A DNA stretch of 64,000 nucleotides from Panagrolaimus kolymaensis. Taxonomy: Eukaryota > Nematoda > Chromadorea > Rhabditida > Panagrolaimidae. The translations under genes and the position numbers were made by a program. Below are positions 48,338 through 60,587 of this stretch, one piece after another. Every line of letters begins with the position of its first letter. Within the stretch, counting starts at the first letter, position 1. Location: the NCBI GenBank assembly GCA_028622995.1, contig JAJQJQ010000063.1:186001-250000 (forward strand). Reading direction: 5' to 3'. The notes under the pieces were generated by a model, which saw only the letters and a program-made list of their open reading frames with translations, was not told the DNA's origin and ran no database searches.

Positions 48338-50709
48338 ATGGATGATTCCATTATTACCAATGCTTCATCATCGGATTCCACCACATTAACAGAAATTCCC
48401 ATCACTCAACGAGAAATTAACCAACAACAACAACCTTTAACAGATTCTCAAATTACTGAAGCTTCATCCGATATTCTTAAAGATTCCATGGATAGTTCTT
48501 TAAAAAGTTCATCAAATAAAAGTTCTCCCAATAAAGATGATGAAGAATTAATTCCAACCATAACAACAGAAATTCCCGCTTCCAATGCTCCTGCATCTGG
48601 AGCTTCACCTGGAGCTGATAATTCCACTGATGGAACATCATCTCATGCAGCTAATTGTGTTAAAGATGAAAATGGTTTCACATATTATAAATGTCGATTT
48701 TGTGGTTTAACATATAATTATCTTAACACTTTAAAAGCTCATGAAAGGGTTCATGATATTGAAACGGTAAGGATTTTTACTTTGGGGAAAATTCAAACTT
48801 CGCCATTTTGAATTTTCCTTTCAAAAACTTTTTTGATTTTACGAAAAAAAATTATGGTTTGTAACAAAAAAATTCCTTTAAAAGTTTTCGAAGCTTTCCT
48901 CACGAAAATCTGTAAATATATTTAATTTTCATTTTGAGATTCTCAAAAACTCAATTACCCAATAAAATATGGAATAAAAATATTACGTCTAATTAACTAC
49001 CAAAATAGTCAGTAAAACATTATTTATGAAGTTTCGTTGCGGGGCTGGATCAGGGCTGCACGAAATTTCGTTTCGTCTTTCGCTTTCGCGAAATTTCGCG
49101 TGTTTTTCCAATTTCGTTTCGTTTCGCGTTTCGCGTAGGGTTGTCGATTTCCCGGGAATTTCCCGGGAAATGCCTCAGGGCATTTGGACATAATTCAAAT
49201 TAATTTTGGTTTTTTTACAAATTTGTAAAGAAAATATGAATTCACCATGCTTTTTCTATGTAATGCCAAAAAAAAATACATAAAAATAAGTCATCAATAA
49301 AAAGTTATGCTGAAATTTCCCTCATTTCCCGGGAAATTTCCCGGGAAATTTTGCACGCAAGCGGGAAATTTCCCGGGAAATTCGACAACCCTAGTTTCGT
49401 GAAATTGTTTTGAAAATTTCGTAGAAAAAATTAAATACAAAATTACCAAAATTTCAGAAAAAATTTCGTTTCGTTTCGCAATTTCGCGAAATTTCGCGCA
49501 TTTTTCACTTTCGCATTTCGTTTCCCAGCCACGAAATTAAATTTCATCAATTTCGTCTTTCGAGAAAGCGAAATTTTTTCAATTTCGTGCAGCCCTGGGC
49601 TGGATGTAATATTTTTTGTTCTCACATCGCTCTTTCGTTCTTTAAAATTAATCACAAAAAAAATTTTCTCCATTAAATTCCATTAATAATAATTTTCAGC
49701 CATATGTTTGCAATAAATGTGGCGAATCCTTCCATTACATGTGTGAACTTGAATATCATGTTAAATCACATGTTGGTAAGCCACTTTTAATTTTCTTTTC
49801 TTTAACAAACTTTTATTTTATGAAACTAAAAAAATTATTTTCAGATCAAAAAGGTTATAAATGTGATTGCAAACGAACATTTTTTAATTACACCGATTTT
49901 ATTTATCACAAACACCCTGAAGATGAAGCCGATCAATATCAACAACCCGAACCTGAACCAAGAATATTAAAATATTCATTTTCTCGTCCTGCGTTTAATC
50001 CAGAAGATTTCCCAGCACCCGATTTTGCTGTAAAAGGCTATGAACCCAAACATCCCATGAAAGTTTATTCCGATGTTCGAACAAAACCTTACATTTGTCA
50101 ATATTGCTCTCGAAGTTATTCAGATAGTCGGTAAGCAATAATTTATAAAGTTTAAAAAGGCTTGAAATCGAAAAAAAAAGTGGGAAAATTAAAAACCAAG
50201 AAACTTGATGCTTTTCAAGCAACCATGAATTCCAAGAAAAATTTCTTTGAACAAAAGTTTTCCACTTTGAAACTTTCGTTTTTCAAATTTAAAAAATGCT
50301 TTTTGAGAAAAAACAAACATTAAAAACATTTTTCGATAGTTAAAAATGTCAAAAATAGTTAATAATAATTTTATTTCCATCCTCTTTCAATTCCAAAAAG
50401 AATGCAAGCTAAATATTTCTTGCAAGCCATGTTTGCTTTTTGGCATAATCCATCGCTCCCTTCCTTCTCAGATTTTGTTTAAAATGTTTTACAAAATTCT
50501 TCGAAATCGTAAAATGTTAATTATTGCTTCCATTATTCCCAAAAACAAAACAAAAAATTAAATCATGTTATGCTAAAATTTTCATTTTCAGTCAACTCGC
50601 TTATCACATGTCAAGCCATCGTGGAGAACGAATGTTTAATCCTCGAGCAAGTCGATATCTCATGTGTCGAAATGAAAATTCTTATCTTTCACCTGGTGTT
50701 AATTTTTAA
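48338..50709 (+). CDS. C2H2 zinc-finger protein, putative transcription factor
   Basis: Four exons (48338-48766, 49700-49775, 49845-50130, 50592-50709) encode 302 residues. The first 110 residues are Ser/Thr/Gln-rich and disordered. C2H2 fingers follow: YKCRFCGLTYNYLNTLKAHERVH, split by a linker from YVCNKCGESFHYMCELEYHVKSH, then a degenerate one (YKCDCKRTFFNYTDFIYHKH), and YICQYCSRSYSDSRQLAYHMSSH near the C-terminus. Between fingers three and four lies a proline-rich spacer (EPEPRILKYSFSRPAF). The end reads CRNENSYLSPGVNF. A nuclear DNA-binding role is expected from the fingers; I cannot assign an orthologue. Intron 1 contains a nested pair of mobile-element remnants. Confidence 0.83.
49051..49597. 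mobile_element. hAT-type MITE with 8-base target duplication
   Basis: Starts CAGGGCTGCACGAAATTTCG and ends with the inverse AATTTCGTGCAGCCCTG. It is flanked by the exact 8-base direct repeat GGCTGGAT (49043-49050 and 49598-49605), the hallmark of hAT-superfamily insertion. The arms are full of TTTCGCGAAATTTCGCG palindromes. There is no coding capacity. A second element is inserted inside it. Confidence 0.85.
49138..49391. mobile_element. TA-flanked MITE nested inside the hAT-type MITE
   Basis: Starts GGGTTGTCGATTTCCCGGGAA and ends with its near inverse, TTCGACAACCC, flanked by TA on both sides, as for Tc1/mariner-type elements. Arms carry repeated TTTCCCGGGAAA palindromes. About 254 bases, no coding frame. 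Confidence 0.75.
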
Positions 50710-51251
50710 CTCCTCAACTTGATTCAACACAATCAAACCATTGATAAAAAAATTTATTGTTAAAACTGCCTTTAAAAGAAAAAGAAACCCATATTATTTT
50801 TGCTCTCTGCTCTCTTACAACTTTTTATCCTAAAAACCAAGAAAATTTGCTCATCTGAAACTAGTATGTATTTTATCGTAAAACACTTTGTTTTGAAACT
50901 TGAAAATATCATTAATATTTTATAATCTCATTTATTTTCATTCACCCTTAATATTTCAAGTGTTAATTGATTTTTAGTCGTTCGCTAGTTACTTGTTTTA
51001 TAGTTTCTTTGGATGTAAAAAAATATGTAATAATAAAGTTGGAAAAGAAAATTCAAATCAAAAAAGCAGAAAAACATTAATAAAGGCATCATTTATTTAT
51101 TCATTCAAAGTTTACAATATTACATACAAAAGAAGAAATAATGCACAAATATCACAACAACATACATAAAAAAGCTAATCTATTAATACATGAAACATAG
51201 GCACCAGTAAAGACAATACCAAATAAACGACGAGAGAATAACATAAGAGGA
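50710..51251. other. convergent spacer, no gene supported
   Basis: 3' ends of the zinc-finger gene and of phosphoacetylglucosamine mutase; AATAAAG near 51031 and, for the minus strand, TTTATT near 51096. Confidence 0.5.
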
Positions 51252-53269
51252 TTAATGATTATGATGAGAGAATTCTTTCAAAGCACTTTCATGTAATTCA
51301 ATACCAGCTCGAATTGTATTTGTAAGAAGATCAAGAGCCTCGGGATTATCCATCTCCATATCAACTTTAAGACGCATATAGCTTTCAGTTCCAGATGGCC
51401 TAAAAATAAACAAAGCATTAACCAATGGGTGAAGAAGAAGACGAAAAACATACCGTAAAAAGCCATGACAAGCACCAAACATTTGAGAAAAATTCTTCAA
51501 CGTATCTTCAAGAAAAGTTTGTAAGTAATTTGGACGTTGTAAAACTTCTTCGTTTAATGAATTGCTAGCGTAATTGAGAGGATTTGAAATCTGAAAAGGA
51601 AGGAAAATTAGTTTACGAACAAAGAAAAAAGCTAAACAACTTACAGGAAACTTTGCAAGCTTAGTTGGACATCTTCTAAACGTATTTTCAAGCCAATCGC
51701 TTGTTGACCATCCAAGTTTCTCAAGCATAAATTCAACAGCTCTGATATTTGCAATGCCATCACCAATTGCAGAATTTGTAAGTTGAAACAATGGTGCAAG
51801 AGAGGTCCTAAAAAACAAAACATAAACAACCATACTTAAACGTAAAATAACCTTACTTCATTACGGTATCTTTAACATCATGGCGAAGAAGCATGGAACC
51901 ATGACCATTAGGTTCAAAATAAACAGCGATATCAGAAACTTCAGAACCTTTGATAAGTTTAGCAACACCAGTGCCAGTTTTAACACCACAGACGTATGGA
52001 TAAGTTGTCGAAATCTTACGAAGAGCATTTGTTAATCCACTATTTGCATAACTTGTATGTACAGCGCCAATGGAGAATTCAGTGTTGCTCGGCATGGCCT
52101 GAAAACAAAAGTGTTAAAAAGTGGAATAAAAGAATGAATGGCAAAAGGTTTACTTTTTGAATGAAAGCAATGAACAGAAGAAGAAGATGATCACCATCGA
52201 AAATATGAAATTCATCGTTTTCGTCGAAGAATGAAATAACCATACGGTCACAATCTCCATCAAGATGATATACACGAGTAAACGGTTGAAGAGTATCATA
52301 AAGAATTCCATCAGGAACAGAACGAAGTGATTGAACATAATCAGTACCAGACTAAAAAAACGGTGATAAACTAGGAGAAATGTTTAGTTGATATGTTCAA
52401 ACCCTGCAATTGAGAAGTTTTGTATTCTTGTAATCAGCATTGTAAAGTTGTACCTTGATGTTCTTGCATCCATTGAAATACTTATCAACCCATAAAGCTC
52501 CAACACCATTAGTGCAATCGACGTGAACTGTTGATTTAGCATCCTAAAAATGAAACAAAGCTTTAGGTTGCATAAACAACAAAAAAAACATACACTATCA
52601 AAGCCATAATTCAAGAGTTCAGCCAACGGATTATCATATTCAAAGTAATTTGCAACGTAATAATGATGAGTTGCAGTTGGCATAAAACCTAAAAAACCAA
52701 ACGATTAATAAAAGCAAAAGAAAGTCATAAAATTAACCAGCTTTGAGAATCTCAATATCCTTTGAAACACGACGAAATCCTTCTTCAAAGAGTCTTTCAA
52801 GAGCTTCTCCAGTTTCACGAGTATCACGAGCAAGAATAACGATATTTCTTCGATGAGCATCTTCTTTCTTAGGTGGTGACAAAACTTCATATCCAGCGGT
52901 TACAGAAGCATCGAAAAGTTCCTTCAACACTTGAAAATCCACATTATCAGAAACTTTTTCACTTTCATTGGTTAGAATCGATTCAAGGAATCCAGGAGAT
53001 GATACAATTTGTTCACATTTTTCTGCAGGTAAGTTGACAAAGTGTTCGAGAAATTCAATATGTTGATTTGGAAGAGATACTCCATTACGATAAACAATCT
53101 TGACTCCATTATCAGCTGGAGGATTGTGAGATGCAGTAAACATGACACCATAAGCTTCTGGAGAATACATATTCACGATCATAGCCATTGCAGAACCAAG
53201 ACGTTGTACCACTTCCGGTAATAGTGTAGCTTCATAACGAAATCCTGCAGTACCATATTTGTAAATCAT
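51252..53269 (-). CDS. pgm-3: phosphoacetylglucosamine mutase (PGM3/AGM1)
   Basis: Eight minus-strand exons (53269-52738, 52688-52594, 52543-52403, 52351-52154, 52098-51857, 51807-51645, 51590-51454, 51399-51252) join in frame to 551 residues; the human enzyme has 542. It converts GlcNAc-6-phosphate to GlcNAc-1-phosphate for UDP-GlcNAc, needed for chitin and glycans. Motifs: YGTAGFR near the start, the phosphoserine loop FTASHNPPADNGVK (Ser about 47), the metal loop DGDCDR (about 287-292; most family members have Ala at the Cys), and the phosphate-binding RPSGTESYMR (about 503). A CAG acceptor nine bases before the ATG (53278) indicates trans-splicing or a 5' UTR intron, so the open frame further upstream is not coding. 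Confidence 0.95.
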
Positions 53270-53852
53270 TTTGAATCCTGAAAATGAAAGAAGTGTAATA
53301 TGTGAAAAATATGACAGCGAAGAAGTAGCTAAAGAGCTAATACGAGACAACGAAGGTTATGTTTCAACAACAAACAGCATCAATTTTAAATGGTGAAAAT
53401 TTAGGAGTAAGTATCGTTAAAGACAACAGAAGTTTTTAGATTATAATGCAAAAACTAAGAGTTTCTAGTTGAAGTTCGAGCTAATAATAAGTGGTTTGGT
53501 TATTATTCATTAATGGAGGGAATAAACTACAAAAGTTTTAGAAAAATGACAACAAAACTACAGCTTTTGGTAGTTGTTCAAAAAATTTTCGAGGAAGTGA
53601 AAAGTGTAACATCGAAATCGAAGAAAAGGGCAAATGAAACAGATTTTGGTTTATTTAATCATATATCAAAGCTATGTTAGTATTTTTCCATGTCAGATAT
53701 GTAAACGTGGAAGTTAACCAAAATGGGATATGAAGTGAAAAGAGAAAAATGAAAGAGACAAAACTTTTATTGAACAATACAAAGCAAATACAATTTAAAG
53801 AATGTTACATAGAATGAAACAAACAACAACAAAAAAACAGATTGATAACATT
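53270..53852. other. intergenic, no gene supported
   Basis: Between the PGM3 start and the stop of the next minus-strand gene. Nothing recognisable. Confidence 0.5.
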
Positions 53853-54354
53853 TTAGAATTTGAGGACAGTTCCATTGAGAGAGAAAATAGGTTCATCTGG
53901 AAGAGGTAATCTTGGAGGCTTTGGTTTGACGATGATTTCTGTACCAGGTTCAGGTTCATCTGAAAATGAGAAACACGATAATGATATAAAGAAAAATCAA
54001 GCAAAAAGTTGTTCTTACTTTTGTCGTAGTTGATAGCAAGGAAATTACGAAGTTTCATATCACCATTGAATCCCTGAAAAACAGATACAGATAGTTAAGA
54101 CATATTCCAAAGGCTTGAAAGTTAACATTAAAAGCTTCTTTCACATTCTTCAAACATTCACCATATATTTTTGGTTTCAATCTTTTTAACAACGAATCCA
54201 GTTCGGCATCACGTTTGGTTTCTAAAAAATAAGCACAAAGTTTAAAATTTGAAGAAAAAAGATAAAAGTAAAACTTACTAGTTTCTTTAACTTTTTGAAG
54301 ATAATTAACAAATTCTTCAGCTACTTCACCTTTGACTTTGATAGATTTAACCAT
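53853..54354 (-). CDS. uncharacterised 110-residue protein
   Basis: Four minus-strand exons (54354-54279, 54221-54127, 54073-54019, 53959-53853) join in frame. The protein begins MVKSIKVKGEVAEEFVNYLQKVKE, is charged and helical to about residue 75, and ends in a proline-rich strand (KPKPPRLPLPDEP) and FSLNGTVLKF. No signal peptide or membrane segment. I do not recognise it. Four consistent junctions in 500 bases make a real gene likely. It lies upstream of PGM3 on the same strand, about 570 bases apart, which is rather far for an operon. Confidence 0.65.
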
Positions 54355-56333
54355 GTTAATATTTAGAAAAATTTGATGACGACGACAAAAGTTGCGTGGA
54401 TCAAAAACAAACTTCGTTGACGAGCAAGCAAAAAAATTGATTGAAGAATTGGAATCGAAAAAGCTTCAAAAAAAGTTTTTCATCGAATTTCTGTTTTTGC
54501 GCTTTTCCAATCATTTCTTTTCAAGAGTTAGGGTGCTTCCAAAAAAAATGGATGGATGGTGAAGAAAAAAAAGTTTGCAACAATTATTCGTTGATTGATT
54601 TACTAAATATTTTTTTTGTATAAAGTTTTTTTACTTTCTTGGATTGATTATTCAGATCAACAACAATAAAAATGGTTCAACTTTGATACATATCAACCAT
54701 AATCAATAATTTTTATCCTTATTAAAAAAAGCGGTTCAATATGAGTTCGATGAAAAGGATGATGGTGCCTCTTACCTTTATTGGATCCATACAGCAACAA
54801 GAATGTGATTACAATTTTATTTTTAGTTAATTAATAATAGGTTTTGTTTTTTACTTTACATAAAAAAACAACATTATTATATGTATGCTTGACATTCTCT
54901 AAGGTCAAAAATACGGATAAACTAGGCTCAGATTAGTTGTTTTATCTGGAAGTTTTGCTTCCAATATCTGTCTTTAAAATTAATGATAAATAAAGTCAAT
55001 CAACCATAAAATTTTAATGCTAATGGAAAGGAAGGCAATATCGATAAGCCATTATTACAAACAAATTAGATGCTTCTTACATATTTCTTCAAAGAACGAA
55101 CATAAGGCTCTTCTTAAATTGCAACATTCCTAAAAATGTGAATTATGTATTTATGATTGCATTGGGAATTCTTTGACCTTCCATTTTTATGTGTTACCTC
55201 AACAAGATAAAGTTTTGCGTTGTCTTTAACTAAATTTGTTGGTAATACCAGTTTTCTTGGTGTAAAAAAATTATCTAATAAAAGCAACAATTCCATATTT
55301 TTGTTGAGATGCCATCAAACAACATCCATCGACGACGACGATGATAAAGCTTTAAATCAAACTTGATATATCAAATAAAAATTTGGAGATAAATGTTTTT
55401 ATTCGTTTTTTCTAAATCCAATAATAAACTTATTGAATTTGCTTTCCAACTAAATAAATAAATCCTTTGTTAATGACTTTTTTTTTATTCTCTCATCAGT
55501 GAACAGATTCACCACCTCTAACACTCAAACTTAAAGGCATATCATAATGTCGTTGTTCAATGTCTTAATCAATTTTAGTAATAAAAAAAAAGAAAAAGAA
55601 AGCCTTTTCTCCATAGTAAGCTTTTAAGCTTTCAAGCAATATATCCAAGGCAACAAAAATGAAGAGTGATGGATAAATGAGTAAAAAAAGTAAAGCATGT
55701 TTTTATTATTTGTAAACAAACAATGGTTCCATCAATCGAATTTTTTTGTTTTGATGTTTATCAATCGTAGCAACAACCAACAACTTCAGCAAATGCAGAA
55801 AGACTTATGTTAGCAGCTTCAGAAAATTGCAAAGGAATTTTAAATGCATGTTGAATCTTACAAAGAAATTTATAGTTTTTTCGCGCGCGCAAGCAGCAGC
55901 AGCGAAAATCAGAGAAGCTGAATGTTTGGAGATTTTGAAAGAAAAAAGACTTTTTGTTTTGCTGCTGCTTTTTTGCTTCTAGTTAGAAAAGAGAGGAGGA
56001 GATTTTTTTCAATTGATAGAAAAAAAAAATGCGCGTATTTTATTTTTTGTAAAGGACAACATTCGAATTGCTTTTTTAAATATTTTCTTTCCGACATTAA
56101 CGATTTCTTTGTTTACCACTGCCTTTTCCCTCCATTTTTTTTGTTGTTGACTTTTTTATCATCCTAGTTTCATTATTGCCGTTTCTGTTACTTATCTTCC
56201 TTATAAAAATGCTTTAAAACGCTAAAATTTTACTTGAAAATAACTCTAACTTTCGCGTTCGTGTTCTTTGATTACGTATTAGACTTCGAATATAACTAAT
56301 CCTTTGTTTTTTTTAGGTTTGAAATCTTCAATC
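54355..56333. other. intergenic with one weak coding candidate
   Basis: About 2 kb of AT-rich spacer. Besides the weak candidate at 55055-55296, frames at 55909-56167 are open on both strands and low in complexity. TTTTTTTTAG at 56307-56316 is the likely trans-splice acceptor for the next gene. Confidence 0.45.
55055..55296 (-). pseudogene. possible small gene or decayed gene fragment
   Basis: Minus-strand exons 55296-55198 and 55129-55055 can be joined in frame to 57 residues (DNFFTPRKLVLPTNLVKDNA, then a Cys-rich end CCNLRRALCSFFEEICKKH). Just upstream, another frame reads MASQQKYGIVAFI and then stops, so the two could be parts of one older frame broken by a small indel. No family recognised. 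Confidence 0.25.
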
Positions 56334-57719
56334 ATGGTACCTGCACCTAAAAAAGCTCCTCGTAGTCGTGTTGTTACTAAGAAGCCAAATCCACCTCCTG
56401 TTGAAGTTGAAAAAGAAGACGAAGCTGAAGAACAACAACAACCTTCTCCAACTAAGAAAGATCTTGGTCGTGGTACTGCTAATAAAGAAAATTTTGAAGA
56501 ACCTACATCTAAGAAAACTCGTGGTCGTAAGAAGCAAAGTCCTCCTCCAGGTGAAGATGGTGAAGACGATGAAGCTGAAGAACAACAGAAACCAGCTAAG
56601 AAAGGTCGCGGTGCCACTAAGAAGCCAAATCCTCCTCCTGTTGAAGATGAAGAAGAAGCGACTGAAGAACCGAAACAACCTAAGAAAGGTCGTGGTGCCA
56701 TGAAGAAGCAAAATCCTCCTCCAGTTGAAGTTGAAGAAGAAAACGGGGCTGAAGAACAACAACCATCTAAGAAAGCTAGTGGTGCTACTAAGAAGCCAAA
56801 TCCTCCTCCAGTAGAAGATGGTGACGAAGACGATGCTGAAGAACAACAACAACCATCTAAGAAAGCTAGTGGTGCTACTAAAAAGCCAATTCCTCCTCCT
56901 GTTGAAGATGATGAAGAAGACGAAGCTGAAGAACAACAGAAACCAGCTAAGAAAGGTCGTGGTGATACTAAGAAGCAAAGTCCTCCTCCAGTTGAAGATG
57001 GTGAAGAAAAAGAGGCTAAAGAACAGCAACCATTTAAGAAAGCTGGTGGTCGTGGTGTTCCTAAGAAAAATTATTATGAAAGTTTTTATGAAGAACCTAA
57101 AACTAAAAAAGCTCGTCGTGGTGCACCTAAGAAGCCAACTCCTCCTGTTGAAGTTGAAGAAGAGGCTGAAGAACAACAACAACCTAAGAAAGCTAATGGT
57201 ACTACTAAGAAGCAAAGTCCTCCTCCTGTTGAAGTTGAAGAAGATGCTACTGAAGAACAGAAACCAGCTAAGAAAGGTCGTGGTGCCACTAAGAAGTCAA
57301 ATCCTCCTCCTGTTGAAGATGAAGAAGAAGCGACTGAAGAACCGAAACAACCTAAGAAAGGTCGTGGTGCCACTAAGAAGCCAATTCCTCCACCTGTTGA
57401 AGTTGAAGAAGAAAAAGATGCCGAAGACCAACAACCACCTAAGAAAGCTAATGGTGCCACTAAGAAGCAAAGTCCTCCTCCAGTTGAAGATAGTGATGAA
57501 AAAGAGGCTGAAGAACAAAAGAAAGCACCTAAGAAAGGTCGTCGTGCCATTAAGAAGCCAAATACTCCTCCTGTTGAAGATGAAGAAGAAGAGGCTGAAG
57601 AACTACAACAAACATCTCCACCTAAGAAAGATCTTGGTCGTGGTACTACTAATAAAGAAAATTTGGAAGAACCTGCACCTAAGAAAGCTCGAGCTGGCCG
57701 TCCAAAAGCCAAGCAATAA
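56334..57719 (+). CDS. tandem-repeat K/P/E-rich disordered protein
   Basis: A single exon of 461 residues made almost wholly of about 15 imperfect repeats of 25-30 residues. A unit reads roughly TKKPNPPPVEDEEEA, then EEQQKPAKKGRGA: a basic/proline part, an acidic part, then a basic GRG part. The start and end share a DLGRGTxNKENxEEP segment (about residues 40 and 435). I start at 56334, after a TTTTTTTTAG acceptor at 56316. The GRG/KKGRG motifs resemble AT-hook-like or chromatin-binding tails, so a nuclear role is possible; a hydrophilic protective protein is another option. Neither is shown. The repeats are close in DNA sequence, implying recent expansion. The long frame on the opposite strand is a by-product of the repeat. 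Confidence 0.8.
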   Translation: MVPAPKKAPRSRVVTKKPNPPPVEVEKEDEAEEQQQPSPTKKDLGRGTANKENFEEPTSKKTRGRKKQSPPPGEDGEDDEAEEQQKPAKKGRGATKKPNPPPVEDEEEATEEPKQPKKGRGAMKKQNPPPVEVEEENGAEEQQPSKKASGATKKPNPPPVEDGDEDDAEEQQQPSKKASGATKKPIPPPVEDDEEDEAEEQQKPAKKGRGDTKKQSPPPVEDGEEKEAKEQQPFKKAGGRGVPKKNYYESFYEEPKTKKARRGAPKKPTPPVEVEEEAEEQQQPKKANGTTKKQSPPPVEVEEDATEEQKPAKKGRGATKKSNPPPVEDEEEATEEPKQPKKGRGATKKPIPPPVEVEEEKDAEDQQPPKKANGATKKQSPPPVEDSDEKEAEEQKKAPKKGRRAIKKPNTPPVEDEEEEAEELQQTSPPKKDLGRGTTNKENLEEPAPKKARAGRPKAKQ

Positions 57720-58247
57720 ATTCCATTTCTTTGTTAATTTTTTTTCTGTTAATATTCTTGTGTGTTTCGTTTCTTTGTATCTTTGTGAATTTTTGAAAAT
57801 AAATATTTATGTTTAACAAAACTTTTTCTTTATCGTTACGAAGATTACTAATAAGGGAAAAATACTTTGATCGAAGCAGACTTATAACCATTTCGATAAT
57901 TTCTTTATTGACAGCAAAATAAACTACTTATGTAAAGGGAAAACAAAAATTGCAAACGGATATGATTTTTAAGCGATGAAAAATAAGAAGAAAAAAAGAA
58001 GAGACAGAGGAGATAAGTTTCAATTACATTTATTTATATTAGAAATCAAAATAAGAAAAGTGAGACCATTGAAAGAGATAGACGACAATAAACAACCGGT
58101 ACAAACTCCCAAAATAATTTTTACAAAATAAACCTAATAATATAATAATCCTAAATTGTGAATAAGAAAGCTATTATTGATGAATAAAAGAAATCCAGCA
58201 AGCAAGAACAACAGCAATGAAGCAAGCACCCACAGCCATTTTTTGGT
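57720..58247. other. convergent spacer, no gene supported
   Basis: 3' UTR of the repeat protein (AAAATAAATATT near 57796) and the 3' side of the SLC10-like gene. Nothing else seen. Confidence 0.5.
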
Positions 58248-60587
58248 TTATTCAGGAATAACACCTGGTATTAGTACTTGTTCAAGTATTTCTTCCATAT
58301 ATTTCACTTTTTCTTCTTCTGTTAATGATTCTTCTGATGATGATACATTTGGTTGATTGGCGGATGATGATGGAAGGCGAATGAGTGGTTGATTACATCC
58401 ATCTTGAACTTTAGTTGAAAGTGATGTCGTTGGTGATTTGATTGTGAAAGGCTAAAAAGCAAAAAAAAACGTAAGTAAGAAACCAAAAAAATAGGGCAAG
58501 GAAAAGATACAATAAAAGCTAAAGCTTGTTGTTGTTACATTAACCAAAAAGCAAATCTCCTGGAAAAAAAAGGGAGATATGGTAGTTTGACAAGTTTTAG
58601 CTTTTATCATATTCAAAGAAAAGAAATAAAGGATAGTTAAGTGCTAACCGTTGAAGTTTTATTATTGAAAGCAACAATTTGATTTGGATGTTCTTTTTCG
58701 AGATCGATTGATGAAGTGTTACGATTTTTGATAAATTTGATGAAAACGTGAACTCCATAACCAAGAAGAAGAGGAAATGGCGTAAAACATGCAACTATGA
58801 CAGGAATCAAAGCACTGATATCAGCATCGGGTTGCTGGAATGAAAACTGAAAAATGCAATGTATTATCGAAATGACTCTTTGATAACGATTCAAATGCTT
58901 ACCTTTAACAACATTATTGCAATCCCAGTATTTTGTACACCAGTTTCAATAGCAATTGCAGTAACATTTGCAGGTTTTTGTCCCAACATTAGAGCAGAGA
59001 AACAACCAAACATAAATCCACACCATGGAAGTAAGAAACCAGCTAACAATGCAGGCCATGTCAGAAGTTTAAACATATAAAGATTTGATAAAGTTCCAAA
59101 TGTGATAACAAAGACGAGAACAAAAATGATGAATGGACGAAGAACTTTTCGAGCTTTTGCAGCAATCTTTGGCCAGAATTTAGCTATACCAACTCCAATT
59201 AAAAGCGGAATAATAAGAACAACCAATCCAGTGACGATGTTGCGATATGGAACTTTGACATTAACATTGGTAAGACCTTGAAGGAATTTATGGCCGAGAA
59301 GATTCATCCATAATGGAATAAAGGCTGAAAAAAATAAGAAATCATTAGATATAAGATGATAAGGAGAAAGTTAGAAAGCAAAACTGCAATGACAAACTCC
59401 AGCAATATTGCCTCATAAACTAAACGAAACTTACCAATGGATGCAATAGTACTTAAAAATGTCATTGTAATCGACAAATTCACATTTCCTTCCAATAATA
59501 AAGTCCAAAAATTACTTGCACCACCACCAGGAGAACATCCAGTAACAAAGAGACCAAGTGCAAATGAATTCAATCCTCGAGGAAGTAAAACCATATGAGA
59601 TATCGTATAAGCAATTAATGGCATTAAAAGGAATTGTGTAAAGCATCCAATCAATGGAGCCATAGGCTGTTTGATAGTTGATAATACAGCAACCAAATTA
59701 ATTTCACATCCCATCAGAATATTTGCTATGGTTATCAATATGATCAAAGTTGAAACGAAGATTTTTGTCATAAGCGAATCTCCTTCTTCACGTTTCACCC
59801 ATAAATCCATTCGTGCTGCACCTTGAATTGGTTTTAACATGGTACCAAAATCTTGATTATCTTCTTCCAGTTCAAGAAGTTCAAAATCAGCTGATGATTC
59901 TCCAACAGATGTTAAACGAACTTGAAGAGCTGTTTTTCCCATAGAAAGAGCATCCACATTTGTTTGAAACTGAAAAAAGGACAGGTTAAAAAGATGATGA
60001 AAAAGCACAAATAAGCAAAGGAATAAATCAATCTCAATGAAAATCACAAAAAAGGAGTTCATGATTTTGGTGATCACAGAATTGGAAGACTATCGCTAGT
60101 CTCAATTAAAGCTCATAAAGCTATACAAAGAACTTTTTCTTCCAAAAGATGGTTTTCTTGACTCGATGCTCCAGGACTTACTTCATAAACCAAAGTTCCA
60201 TTAATATCAGTAAAATTCGAAGTGTTTAGTAGTAAATTAGATTTGTCAGTTGCTGCAATGCCATCGTGTAATGTCCTAAAACCGGCATCAATGTTATATG
60301 TTCACAGTTTTCATAACAACAACTTACTTTAACGACAATTTTAAAGGTTTATCATAATATTCGCTTGATTGAAATTCATTTTTATCAAAATTAACTTTAA
60401 CATTGATTGAAGCATTTTGTCCTTCAACAAGATCATGAACATAGGAAGGATAAAATTGAATTCTGGTTAAATCATGAACACTTCCAGCTGCAGTTAAACA
60501 AAAATGCAGGAATAATGTAAGCAGCCATAAAATTGGACATTTGATATTTGATATCGATGAATTCGTTGTCGTTGTGTTGCAAACCAT
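58248..60587 (-). CDS. SLC10 (bile acid:sodium symporter) family transporter
   Basis: Six minus-strand exons (60587-60328, 60275-60182, 59969-59435, 59324-58903, 58846-58649, 58451-58248) join in frame to 570 residues. A signal peptide (CPILWLLTLFLHFCLTAAG) and an extracellular N-terminal domain of about 180 residues precede the transporter core, as in the P3/SLC10A3-A5 branch. The core has about nine or ten membrane helices. It holds GCSPGGGASNFWTLLLEGNVNLSITMT (GCSPGGNLSN in NTCP) and the sodium-site motif AIETGVQNTGIA (ETGCQN in NTCP). The cytosolic tail is Ser/Glu-rich. A sodium-coupled organic anion carrier in the plasma membrane is expected; the substrate cannot be told. A CAG acceptor about 33 bases before the ATG suggests trans-splicing. 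Confidence 0.92.

Noticed and set aside
53270..53350. Upstream extension of the PGM3 reading frame
   Set aside because: A CAG splice acceptor lies between it and the ATG, and the extra residues do not resemble the enzyme's N-terminus.
56328..57215. 295-codon open frame on the minus strand opposite the repeat protein
   Set aside because: It mirrors the repeated GAA/CCT-rich codons of the plus-strand gene, is F/L/R low-complexity, and has no splice or start context.
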